Part shown: one piece after another, positions 1 to 5,755 of the stretch | Numbering within the stretch: the first letter of the stretch is position 1 | How the letters are laid out: each line of letters starts with the position of its first letter | NCBI GenBank assembly: GCA_001751225.1 | Contig: MAXT01000057.1 | Location: forward strand, 1 to 5,876 | Direction of reading: 5' to 3' | Length of the DNA stretch: 5,876 nt | Source: Desulfuromonadales bacterium C00003107 | Lineage (GTDB): Bacteria > Desulfobacterota > Desulfuromonadia > Desulfuromonadales > Syntrophotaleaceae | Program-made: the position numbers and the translations under genes | The notes under the pieces: model-generated | What the model saw: only the letters and a program-made list of their open reading frames with translations | The model's database searches: none | What the model was told of the DNA's origin: nothing

Positions 1-853
1 GGCTAAGGATGGCTGTTTCAATAGCGACCATCAGACTGAAGAAGCGCGCTTTGAAATCGGGTAGAGCCTCACAGATAAGCTCCCCGCGCGAATAGGCTTC
101 GGCAACTCGCCGATCATCCGGAACCTGCGCTAGAATGGAGACATTTTGTTCGGTGCAGAAATCCAGCATTGGTTGCTCATTTAGCCCTGCCCGGTTCACA
201 ACAATGCCGAAAGGAAGGTCCAGGGCGCGGACCATCTCCACTGCCAATTTTAGATCGTTTAACCCAAACGGGGTCGGTTCGGTCACCAGGGCAACATAGT
301 CGCAGTCACGAATGCTTTCGATGACCGGACAGGAGGTTCCCGGCGGGGCGTCCACGATAGTCACCTCCCCCTCCTCTGCTTTGCTTTTCAGGGCCCGAAT
401 CAGCGGCGGGCTCATGGCCTCGCCGATGTGCAGCAGGCCACTGGCGAAGTGGATGGAGCCGGCCATTCCCTGATCAATACAACCGATTTCCCGAGGGATT
501 TCGGTGATCGCCTCGGCGGAGCAGACGAGTAAACAGCCGCCGCAGGCATGGCACATCTCCGGGAAGGTCACCACCTGCTCTGGCAAGCAAAGGAGGGCAT
601 TGAATTGACAGATTCTGCCGCATTCGCCGCAATGGGTGCATCGACCAGGGTCTATTTGCGGGACCAGAGTGGTCGCCGCAGTGTGCCCGGTTAACTGCGG
701 TTTTAGAAAGATATGGCCGTTAGGTGCTTCGACGTCGCAGTCGAGGTAGGCAATCTTGCGCCCCTGCTGTGAAAAAAGGTGGGCCAAGTTGGCGGCTATG
801 GTCGTTTTGCCGGTGCCGCCTTTGCCGCTGGCAATGGCTATTTTCATGGGCAT
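1..853 (-). CDS. MinD-superfamily P-loop ATPase with inserted two-cluster ferredoxin domain (C-terminus cut by window edge)
   Basis: I translated 284 codons from the ATG at 853-851 with no stop before the window edge. Residues 11-18 read KGGTGKTT, the deviant Walker A of the MinD/Mrp/NifH-like class. A Walker B-like segment, VDAPPGTSC, lies at 167-175. Between them are two four-cysteine motifs, C72-C75-C78-C82 and C101-C104-C107-C111, each able to ligate a [4Fe-4S] cluster; the second is followed by Ser rather than the usual Pro. This architecture is that of the MinD-superfamily ATPases containing an inserted ferredoxin domain, usually about 280-300 residues, so only a few C-terminal residues should be missing. 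Family members are soluble and thought to act in Fe-S or metallocofactor handling, but the exact role is unknown. The start at 853 is favoured because AAGGA lies 8 nt upstream; an in-frame ATG at 847 is an alternative. It follows the NifX-like gene by 36 bp in the same orientation, suggesting one operon. Confidence 0.9.
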   Translation of the reverse strand, partial: MPMKIAIASGKGGTGKTTIAANLAHLFSQQGRKIAYLDCDVEAPNGHIFLKPQLTGHTAATTLVPQIDPGRCTHCGECGRICQFNALLCLPEQVVTFPEMCHACGGCLLVCSAEAITEIPREIGCIDQGMAGSIHFASGLLHIGEAMSPPLIRALKSKAEEGEVTIVDAPPGTSCPVIESIRDCDYVALVTEPTPFGLNDLKLAVEMVRALDLPFGIVVNRAGLNEQPMLDFCTEQNVSILAQVPDDRRVAEAYSRGELICEALPDFKARFFSLMVAIETAILS

Positions 854-889
854 GCTGTGTTCCTTGTCGAAGAGGCAAAAGGGTGTTTT

Positions 890-1249
890 TTAGACGCCAC
901 CGGTTGCATCGTTTGAGCTGGCTTCCGTGAGCTGCCCCTCCAGATAAGCGCTCAGGGCATTCTCAACCGTACCGGTCGCACCGTGATAGATTTTGATACC
1001 GGCGGCGCTGAGGGATTTGAAGGCCTTGGGGCCGATAGCTCCGGTGACCAGGGCTTCCGCCTGATGATCGGCGACTTTCTGGGCTGCCTGGATGCCAGCT
1101 CCATGGGAGGCGTTGATTCCGGCGCTGTTGTCGATCGATTCCCAGTCGTTTTTTTCCTGATCGTAGATCATAATCCAGGCGGCGCGACCAAAGCGGGGAT
1201 CGACTTGGCTTTCGGGAGAGGGATTTTGTGCGGTAATAGCGATTTTCAT
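890..1249 (-). CDS. Alternative internal product: single-domain NifX-like protein (119 aa)
   Basis: The ATG at 1249-1247 lies in the same frame as the longer 268-residue gene and would give a 119-residue protein, the usual size of stand-alone NifX/NifB-C-like proteins. It starts exactly where the conserved domain begins (MKIAITAQ) and has AAAGGAGT ending 5 nt before the ATG, a far better ribosome-binding site than that of the upstream start. The approximately 30 residues before it (about 119-149) look like an unstructured, non-conserved linker. It may be made in addition to, or instead of, a full-length fusion. The reading frame is certain; independent translation is inference. Confidence 0.5.
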   Translation of the reverse strand: MKIAITAQNPSPESQVDPRFGRAAWIMIYDQEKNDWESIDNSAGINASHGAGIQAAQKVADHQAEALVTGAIGPKAFKSLSAAGIKIYHGATGTVENALSAYLEGQLTEASSNDATGGV

Positions 1250-1696
1250 GTTTGACTCCTTTGATGTGTTGATTTTGAGGTGCTTAGTGTTATCGCATCG
1301 TTTAGGGACCTGTTGATAGGAGCATTGCTCCCAGGGAACGATGTCCCCGTTGGGCAGAGGCAGTTGGCCTGCCAGCCATTGATCTAGAACCTCGCTTACC
1401 TCGCCCCAAGCTCCCCACAGGACCCACAGGCCTTCGGCTTTAAGGGCCGCTTGGAAACGAGGATGGATACCGTCGCAGATCACGCCGCTTGCCTCATACT
1501 CACGCAGCCAGCGAGCTACCGATAGTTCGGCATGGGGATTCCACCGATGCTGCTGGAAATCTGCCACTTGACTGGTCTGAGGATCGATGGCAATGAGGTA
1601 GAAATTTCGCGCCAAGCCGAAGCGGGGCATGACTCGGCTGCCGTAATACGGTATAGCGATCCTTAACAGGAGCTGTTCTTTACTGGGAGTTGCCAT
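890..1696 (-). CDS. Tandem-domain NifX/NifB-C-like protein (dinitrogenase iron-molybdenum cofactor biosynthesis family)
   Basis: This is a 268-residue reading frame with two homologous halves. The C-terminal half (residues 150-268) is a canonical small NifX/NifB-C-fold domain: it begins MKIAITAQ, has VDPRFGRA at about 166-173, then a GAGIQAAQ helix and LVTGAIGPKAFKSL. The N-terminal half (about 12-118) repeats the pattern more loosely: LRIAIPYYGS, MPRFGLARNF, then ICDGIHPRFQAALKAEG and a QWLAGQL ending like YLEGQL of the second half. Proteins of this family bind Fe-S/FeMo cofactor precursors in nitrogen fixers; stand-alone forms in anaerobes sit beside MinD-ferredoxin ATPases and have no settled function. 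Here the gene precedes such an ATPase by 36 bp. The start at 1696 has GGAG 11 nt upstream, a long spacing, so initiation may be weak. A strong internal start at 1249 raises the question of whether this is a fusion or two cistrons sharing a frame. No nif structural genes are in the window, so a nitrogenase role should not be assumed. Confidence 0.82.
   Translation of the reverse strand: MATPSKEQLLLRIAIPYYGSRVMPRFGLARNFYLIAIDPQTSQVADFQQHRWNPHAELSVARWLREYEASGVICDGIHPRFQAALKAEGLWVLWGAWGEVSEVLDQWLAGQLPLPNGDIVPWEQCSYQQVPKRCDNTKHLKINTSKESNMKIAITAQNPSPESQVDPRFGRAAWIMIYDQEKNDWESIDNSAGINASHGAGIQAAQKVADHQAEALVTGAIGPKAFKSLSAAGIKIYHGATGTVENALSAYLEGQLTEASSNDATGGV
1255..1262 (-). promoter_or_regulatory. Strong internal Shine-Dalgarno (AAAGGAGT) inside the NifX-like reading frame
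   Basis: On the minus strand AAAGGAGT precedes the ATG at 1249 with 5 nt between the motif and the codon (6 nt after GGAG), close to ideal. It is the best ribosome-binding site in the leftward cluster and supports initiation at the second NifX-like domain. Confidence 0.6.
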
Positions 1697-1824
1697 GCTG
1701 ATCTATACTCCAAAAAGCGTGCCAGCCACAGGTATCATCGGCAAACAAACACAAACCCCCTTAAATATTAACAGGTTGGCGTTTCAATAAAAGCGCTGAT
1801 GCTTGGATAAAGTCGCTGACGGGC

Positions 1825-1837
1825 GTTGCAGTGCAAC
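1825..1837. repeat. Dyad GTTGCA-G-TGCAAC, candidate operator half of a site cluster
   Basis: This is a perfect 6-bp inverted repeat with a 1-nt spacer. The same GTTGCA and TGCAAC arms recur twice at 1894-1930, and the sequence GGCGTTGCA is shared with the left edge of that repeat. It lies about 130 bp upstream of the NifX-like start. It is probably a binding site for a dimeric regulator; the regulator is not identifiable from this window. Confidence 0.4.
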
Positions 1838-1893
1838 AGCTAGCTTTCGGGTTTCAGAGAGAGAAACAGGGGTATTAGGAGCTCAGGCGGGGC

Positions 1894-1930
1894 GTTGCAA
1901 GCAATGCAACGATGTTGCATTGCTTGCAAC
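1894..1930. repeat. Perfect 17-bp inverted repeat built from two GTTGCA-N5-TGCAAC dyads
   Basis: GTTGCAAGCAATGCAAC (1894-1910) and its exact reverse complement (1914-1930) are separated by GAT. Each arm is itself a dyad of GTTGCA and TGCAAC with a 5-nt spacer, so the site is nested: two operator-like dyads with centres 20 bp apart, about two helical turns, inside a larger palindrome. As RNA it could form a 17-bp stem with a 3-nt loop. No T-run follows on the plus strand, so a simple rightward terminator is unlikely. A regulator operator pair or a structured leader for the leftward operon are the main possibilities. Confidence 0.6.
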
Positions 1931-2013
1931 ATCTAAGCGCAGGCAATCTCGTAGATCTTGCATTAAAACAATGGCGCTGCTCGACAACCAGAGAATATTT
2001 CGATAATTTTTCA

Positions 2014-2022
2014 ATTATAACA
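2014..2022 (-). promoter_or_regulatory. Candidate leftward promoter, extended -10 (TGTTATAAT)
   Basis: The minus strand carries a perfect TATAAT (2019-2014) preceded by TGT, an extended -10 element. There is no good -35 at the usual distance, which extended -10 promoters can tolerate. It would drive transcription toward the NifX-like and MinD-like genes with a leader of about 310 nt containing the GTTGCA dyads. The match is by eye in AT-rich DNA, so it is tentative. Confidence 0.33.
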
Positions 2023-2042
2023 ATAAGTTGTCAGCGATAGAA

Positions 2043-2054
2043 AGGTAATTACCT
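2043..2054. repeat. 12-bp perfect palindrome AGGTAATTACCT between candidate divergent promoters
   Basis: The sequence is fully self-complementary with no spacer. It sits between the leftward extended -10 (2014-2022) and the rightward TTGACA (2074). It could be an operator, but a single short AT-rich palindrome is weak evidence. Confidence 0.3.
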
Positions 2055-2073
2055 AAACATTTCCTGAAAACAA

Positions 2074-2100
2074 TTGACAGGATAGAAACTTTTATAGTAT
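2074..2100 (+). promoter_or_regulatory. Candidate rightward sigma-70 promoter (TTGACA-N15-TAGTAT)
   Basis: A consensus -35 TTGACA at 2074-2079 is followed 15 bp later by TAGTAT (2095-2100), a partial -10 with short spacing. If used for the formate dehydrogenase gene it would give a leader of about 540 nt that traverses the MITE-like element. Tentative. Confidence 0.28.
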
Positions 2101-2344
2101 CCACTTACTCATATATTCATCTAATTGATTGTTCTGTTCAGGTAATACATGTCTTCCTGTTAAGCACTTATCCCTTGGCTGTTTTTATCTAGTTCCTTCC
2201 GTCTTTCAGGCACCTACCCTTTCCTTAACACGAAATCTAAGGGTGCTATGTCAAACTCATTTTGCCCACAGGGTGCAAAAACCACCTATATGTGTTGCAA
2301 GTTTTTTTTACACAACGGAAGCTTAGTTGCACCAAAGGAGTGGT

Positions 2345-2512
2345 CTAGGAGGCTGTCGGGCTTGACGGACCGAAACGAAAAATTGGCTGCTAGAGTCCAG
2401 ATTTTCGAGAATTTGAGAGCGAATAGCAGGGCTATTTGGCGAAAATTGTCAAGAATATGGGCCGATCAGGCGATTTTGCAGTTGACTCATGGTAAGCACG
2501 ACAGCCTCCTAG
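2345..2512. mobile_element. MITE-like nonautonomous element, 168 bp, with CTAG-containing terminal inverted repeats
   Basis: The ends are CTAGGAGGCTGTCG (2345-2358) and its exact reverse complement (2499-2512). After one mismatch, GCTT (2360-2363) is also mirrored by AAGC (2494-2497). Both ends carry the palindromic tetranucleotide CTAG, which could be a 4-bp target duplication outside a GAGGCTGTCG terminal repeat; several IS5-group elements use such targets. Inside, ATTTTCG (2401-2407) pairs with CGAAAAT (2440-2446) around an AATAGC-AGG-GCTATT hairpin (2422-2436). No transposase frame is present. The size, perfect ends, internal fold and absence of coding capacity fit a MITE mobilised in trans. 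The right end is 139 bp upstream of the formate dehydrogenase start, so it may affect that gene's expression. Confidence 0.65.
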
Positions 2513-2638
2513 TGAAAGCTGAGATCGCGTTTCCTGCAGAAAACCTTGGTGACGGTCATAACACGTTGCCGATCAGGGCCATCAATATGCTGCATACAAC
2601 AGAGTGCAGGTCGGCTGTCATCATCACTCGCTAAGAAT

Positions 2639-2643
2639 GGAGG
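2639..2643 (+). promoter_or_regulatory. Shine-Dalgarno GGAGG deciding the formate dehydrogenase start
   Basis: GGAGG lies 8 nt before the ATG at 2652. The frame is open further upstream to a GTG at 2604 and an ATG at 2637, but neither has a ribosome-binding site and the added residues do not extend the ferredoxin fold. This supports initiation at 2652. Confidence 0.75.
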
Positions 2644-2651
2644 CAAAGCAA

Positions 2652-5333
2652 ATGGTTAACATTACCGTAAACGGCAAATCCCTTTCTGTTGAGAAAGGAA
2701 CGATCCTCTTGAAAGCCTGCGAAGATAACGGTTTTCCTATTCCTCACTTATGCTTCAAAGATGGCTTGAGTTCAGTTGGAGCCTGTCGTTTGTGTCTGGT
2801 CAAAGTCGAAGGGCAAAAAAAACTGGCAGCCTCATGTGTGACACCCGTCCAGGAAGGTATGCGCGTTATTACGGACGATGAAAAACTCCGTGAATTGCGT
2901 CGTTTCAACCTTGAGTTGCTGTTATCTGAACACGAGCATAATTGTCTCACCTGCGAAAAGAGCGGAAACTGTGAATTGCAGGATCTGGCTTATGCGTTAG
3001 ACATTAAGTCCATCGGTTTTGAGATCAACAAAGAAAAAAGATCAGTCGAGGATTCCAGTGAAGTAATCGCAAGAGACTCAAACCTTTGTATTTTGTGCGG
3101 CCGCTGCGTGCGTGCGTGCAGCGAAATTTCCGGACGCAATATCCTCGGTTTTGCCAACCGGGGAGCGGAATTGACGATCAGCGCCGGGATCGACGATCCC
3201 CTGGCTTTCACCGAATGCGTCTCCTGCGGTGCGTGCTTGCAGGCTTGCCCAACCGGAGCTCTTACGGAAAAGCTGGCCCGACTGCAGGCCAGATCCTGGG
3301 ATCTGACAAGGGTCCGTACCACCTGTACCCATTGTGGCGGTGGTTGCCAGTTGGAACTGGGGGCCTATAACAACAAAATTGTTCGTGTAAGGGGTGTTGA
3401 AGATTCGAATGCTGAAAACAACGGACACCTCTGCGTCAAAGGCCGTTTCGGGATGGACTTTGTTCAAAGCCCCCAGCGCTTGCGACACCCCCTGGTGAAG
3501 AAAAACGGCACGTTTGTAAAGGCCAGTTGGGACGAGGCCCTGGACCTGGTATCGAGCAATTTCAAGCGTATTATCGATCAGCACGGCAGCGATCTGGTTG
3601 GTGGCATCGCCTCTGCCAAAACCACCAATGAAGACAACTATGTCTTTCAAAAATTCCTACGGGCCTGCATCGGAACCAACAACGTCGATTTTTGTACCCG
3701 CTTTTGTCATACACCCAGCGCTGTGGCCCTGTCCCGAGCGTTTGGCGGCGGCGCCATGACCAACTCCACGGAACTGTACAAACAGGCGGACGTGTTGCTG
3801 GTAGCCGGCCTTAACCTTACGGAAATGTATCCGGTTTTTGCCGACTTTGTGAAAAGCGAGGTGGTCCGGGGAGAGTTAAAACTTATCGTAATCGACCCGA
3901 GAAGGACCGAACTTGTCGACTACGCCCAAGTCTGGATCAGGCCGAAGCTGGGCACCGATATCGTCTGGATCAACGGTATGATGAATGTGATCCTGGAAGA
4001 AAACCTTCAGGACGCAGCTTTTATCGAAGATCGCACGGAAGGTATTGACGAACTAAAGTCGGTCATAGAGTCTTATACACCGCAAAAGGTAAGGGAGATT
4101 ACGGGCGTTGTGGAGGCGGATATCGTTGAAGCAGCCAGACTCTATGGCCAGGCAAGTCGGGCCTCCATCCTCTATGGCATGGGCATTACCCAGCATATCC
4201 ATGGGACCGACAATGTTTCCGGATTGTGCAATCTGGCCCTGCTGACCGGAAACCTGGGCAAGGCAGGTACGGGCGTCAACACTATTGCCAAGCAAAACAA
4301 CGGTCAGGGCGCTGGGGACATGGGCTGCTTGCCACCCATTTATCCAGGCGGCCAGAAGGTGGCTGATCCGCAGAGTAATGAGAAATTCGAAAAAGCCTGG
4401 GGAGCCAGTCTATCCCAAAAACCGGGGATAACCGAATCGGACATGGTGCTCGATAAAGGCCGGCTGAAAGGTCTTTTCGCCTTGGGGGCCAACCCCATGC
4501 GCAGTGGCCCGAACATTAACAAGGTGCGGGAAGTTCTGCAGGGGATGGACTTTGTCGTAGTGCAGGACATGTTTATGACCGAAACGGCCGAAATGGCAGA
4601 TGTCGTTCTGCCTGCGTGCTCCTTTGCCGAAAAAGACGGAACCTTTACCAATGTTTCCCGTCTGGTACAGCGGGTTCGAAAGATTATCGAGCCCCCCGGG
4701 GAAAGCAAGCCAGACTGGGAAATTATTTGCCAACTGAGTACACGGATGGGCTACGAAATGAACTATGCTCATCCTGGGCAAATCATGGATGAAATCGCAT
4801 CCCTGACTCCTCCCTATGGCGGAATATCTTACCAACGCCTGGATAGCGGGGGCCTGCGCTGGCCCTGCCCGACCGCAGCACATCCTGGCACCCCCTTCCT
4901 GTGGGAAAAGAAATTCAATACCAAAAGTGGTAAGGGGATTTTCTTTCCAGCCGAATATCAATTGCCGGCGGAGCTACCGGACGAACAATATCCCTTTGCA
5001 CTGACAACCGGCAAGAATCTCTATCATTTACATACCGGGTCTTACACCCGGCAATCGGTGGCTCTTTCCAGACTGGCTTCTGAGGATCGTTTGGAAATGA
5101 ATCCATCGGATGCTGAACGATTGGGGGTCCTGGATGGTGGGCAGGTAAAGGTAAGTTCCCGTCGGGGAGAGATCGATATTAAGGCCGAAGTGACCGACCG
5201 AGTATCCGAGGGGACTGTTTTCGCTACTTTTCACTCAAGCGCGGTGAACAAACTAACCAACGACAGCCTCGATGCCTTGGCAAAGGCTCCGGAATTGAAA
5301 ATTTGTGGGGTGAGGATCGAAAAAGTTGCATAA
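2652..5333 (+). CDS. fdhA: Formate dehydrogenase alpha (catalytic) subunit, Cys-type Mo/W-bisMGD enzyme with NuoG-like N-terminal Fe-S domains
   Basis: The 893-residue protein catalyses reversible formate oxidation to CO2 at a bis-molybdopterin-guanine-dinucleotide Mo or W centre. Domains in order: plant-type [2Fe-2S] ferredoxin (C34, C45, C48, C62); NuoG-type His-Cys3 [4Fe-4S] site (H94, C98, C101, C107); two-cluster ferredoxin (C146/C149/C152/C156 and C189/C192/C195/C199); molybdopterin-oxidoreductase [4Fe-4S] motif (C225, C228, C232, C261); the catalytic domain; and a C-terminal dinucleotide-binding domain (about 780-888) with TTGKNLYHLHTGSYTRQS. The active site reads TRFCHTPS, with C352-H353 in the position of Sec/Cys-His of formate dehydrogenases, and GGGAMTNS follows. 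Length and layout match soluble NAD(P)-linked or electron-bifurcating FdhA proteins of about 890-900 residues. No twin-arginine signal or membrane segment is seen, so it is cytoplasmic. No NuoE/NuoF-like partner, FdhD or electron-carrier gene adjoins it, so the acceptor is unknown. A terminator follows, indicating a monocistronic unit. Related molybdopterin oxidoreductases are less likely because of the Cys-His motif. Confidence 0.93.
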   Translation: MVNITVNGKSLSVEKGTILLKACEDNGFPIPHLCFKDGLSSVGACRLCLVKVEGQKKLAASCVTPVQEGMRVITDDEKLRELRRFNLELLLSEHEHNCLTCEKSGNCELQDLAYALDIKSIGFEINKEKRSVEDSSEVIARDSNLCILCGRCVRACSEISGRNILGFANRGAELTISAGIDDPLAFTECVSCGACLQACPTGALTEKLARLQARSWDLTRVRTTCTHCGGGCQLELGAYNNKIVRVRGVEDSNAENNGHLCVKGRFGMDFVQSPQRLRHPLVKKNGTFVKASWDEALDLVSSNFKRIIDQHGSDLVGGIASAKTTNEDNYVFQKFLRACIGTNNVDFCTRFCHTPSAVALSRAFGGGAMTNSTELYKQADVLLVAGLNLTEMYPVFADFVKSEVVRGELKLIVIDPRRTELVDYAQVWIRPKLGTDIVWINGMMNVILEENLQDAAFIEDRTEGIDELKSVIESYTPQKVREITGVVEADIVEAARLYGQASRASILYGMGITQHIHGTDNVSGLCNLALLTGNLGKAGTGVNTIAKQNNGQGAGDMGCLPPIYPGGQKVADPQSNEKFEKAWGASLSQKPGITESDMVLDKGRLKGLFALGANPMRSGPNINKVREVLQGMDFVVVQDMFMTETAEMADVVLPACSFAEKDGTFTNVSRLVQRVRKIIEPPGESKPDWEIICQLSTRMGYEMNYAHPGQIMDEIASLTPPYGGISYQRLDSGGLRWPCPTAAHPGTPFLWEKKFNTKSGKGIFFPAEYQLPAELPDEQYPFALTTGKNLYHLHTGSYTRQSVALSRLASEDRLEMNPSDAERLGVLDGGQVKVSSRRGEIDIKAEVTDRVSEGTVFATFHSSAVNKLTNDSLDALAKAPELKICGVRIEKVA

Positions 5334-5408
5334 AAACTGGACATACCATGGCCACGGCAAAAGCATGTGACTCTCTTGACGTCCATCCATAAAAAAGCAT
5401 CACACATA

Positions 5409-5437
5409 AAGGGCCTGCTCGAATGGGGCAGGCCCTT
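5409..5437 (+). terminator. Rho-independent-like hairpin terminator after formate dehydrogenase
   Basis: AAGGGCCTGCTC (5409-5420) pairs with GGGCAGGCCCTT (5426-5437) over 12 bp (one T-G wobble) around a GAATG loop, 75 bp after the stop codon. The downstream tract GTTCATTTCC is only moderately T-rich. On the minus strand the stem is followed 9 nt later by a run of six T, so it may act in both directions. Confidence 0.75.
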
Positions 5438-5486
5438 GTTCATTTCCTCGCCGGACCGGAAGTCGATTTCTGTAAACTTTAGAATT

Positions 5487-5514
5487 TGAGGTCGGTCCGC
5501 AATAGTGGACATCC
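5487..5514 (-). repeat. IS3-family terminal inverted repeat (right end of a leftward-reading element)
   Basis: The plus strand begins TGAGGTCGGTCCGC and continues AATAGTGGACATCC. The TG terminus and the GCAATAGTGGACA core resemble the end of IS3, which I recall as containing the same GCAATAGTGGACA. It lies 9 bp beyond the stop of the OrfB-like remnant, the expected order. No matching left end is visible to the right, so the element is truncated. Confidence 0.55.
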
Positions 5515-5523
5515 TAAAGTTCG

Positions 5524-5640
5524 TCAGGTGGCCCCTTGCCGACTGAAGATTTTTCTCTCGTATGCAGCCGTCGAAATGTTGCCTCGGCTGGCATGTCTTC
5601 GCTGCCGGTTGTAGAATACTTCAATTAATCAGATGCCCGC
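5524..5640 (-). pseudogene. IS3-family transposase OrfB, C-terminal remnant (frameshifted)
   Basis: On the minus strand, 5625 down to the TGA at 5526-5524 reads IEVFYNRQRRHASRG and then NISTAAYERKIFSRQGAT-stop. EVFYNRQRRH is the hallmark C-terminal motif of IS3-family OrfB (DDE integrase-type) transposases, normally preceded by residues such as FDY or FEY. Just upstream the frame hits a TGA; shifting by one base gives RASD and then a partial Tyr codon leading into IEVFYN, so a one-base deletion near 5626 is inferred. The rest of OrfB is missing. Only the last 33 codons or so are recognisable, so this is a nonfunctional relic marking an old insertion downstream of the formate dehydrogenase gene. 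Confidence 0.7.
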
Positions 5641-5689
5641 CAAGCAATTCTCGATAATAATAGCCCGAAATTAAACCTGCCCGCCAAGC
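5634..5689. repeat. Pair of 12-bp direct repeats TGCCCGCCAAGC, 44 bp apart
   Basis: Identical copies lie at 5634-5645 and 5678-5689, each preceded by an AATTAA a few bases upstream. The first copy overlaps the point where similarity to the IS3 transposase fades. They could mark a short duplication or a deletion junction made when the element decayed. Confidence 0.5.
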
Positions 5690-5755
5690 TTCCGAACAAG
5701 TACCACCATCAATTGTAGGTCCGTCCAGAATGGCGCTAGTTTAAGGTTGTTTTGC

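Larger units (their letters stand above)
1697..2651. other. 955-bp noncoding divergent regulatory region
   Basis: No convincing gene lies between the leftward NifX-like gene and the rightward formate dehydrogenase gene. Short open frames here have no recognisable domain, and the longest plus-strand one (2248-2634) runs straight through a mobile repeat. The region holds GTTGCA/TGCAAC dyads (1825-1930), an AT-rich stretch of about 1990-2130 with candidate divergent promoters, a 12-bp palindrome (2043-2054) and a MITE-like element (2345-2512). Stretches 1697-1824, 2101-2344 and 2513-2638 show nothing else I can name. Confidence 0.7.

Noticed and set aside
1696..1722. Sigma-54-like TGGCAC-N5-TTGG on the minus strand before the NifX-like gene
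   Set aside because: The essential GC at -12 is GG, and transcription would start almost at the ATG, excluding the GGAG ribosome-binding site.
2260..2280. Imperfect dyad TTTTGC...GCAAAA as an operator
   Set aside because: A single copy with mismatches near the centre; not distinguishable from chance.
2248..2634. 128-residue plus-strand open frame
   Set aside because: It runs through the MITE-like repeat, has no domain-like features or ribosome-binding site, and overlaps noncoding regulatory DNA.
2604..2651. Upstream in-frame extension of formate dehydrogenase from a GTG at 2604 or an ATG at 2637
   Set aside because: Neither has a ribosome-binding site. GGAGG sits 8 nt before the ATG at 2652, and the ferredoxin domain begins right there.
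2101..2651. Molybdenum cofactor riboswitch in the formate dehydrogenase leader
   Set aside because: Expected because of the downstream Mo/W enzyme, but I could not find the conserved core or a consistent set of helices; the strong pairing present belongs to the MITE-like element.
3078..3650. Minus-strand 190-residue open frame opposite formate dehydrogenase
   Set aside because: It is antisense to the conserved Fe-S and molybdopterin domains and has no independent support.
5349..5393. 14-codon open frame right after formate dehydrogenase
   Set aside because: No ribosome-binding site and no recognisable sequence; it lies in the spacer before the terminator.
5231..5512. Minus-strand 93-residue open frame
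   Set aside because: It overlaps the end of formate dehydrogenase, the terminator and the IS end, and its translation has no protein-like features.
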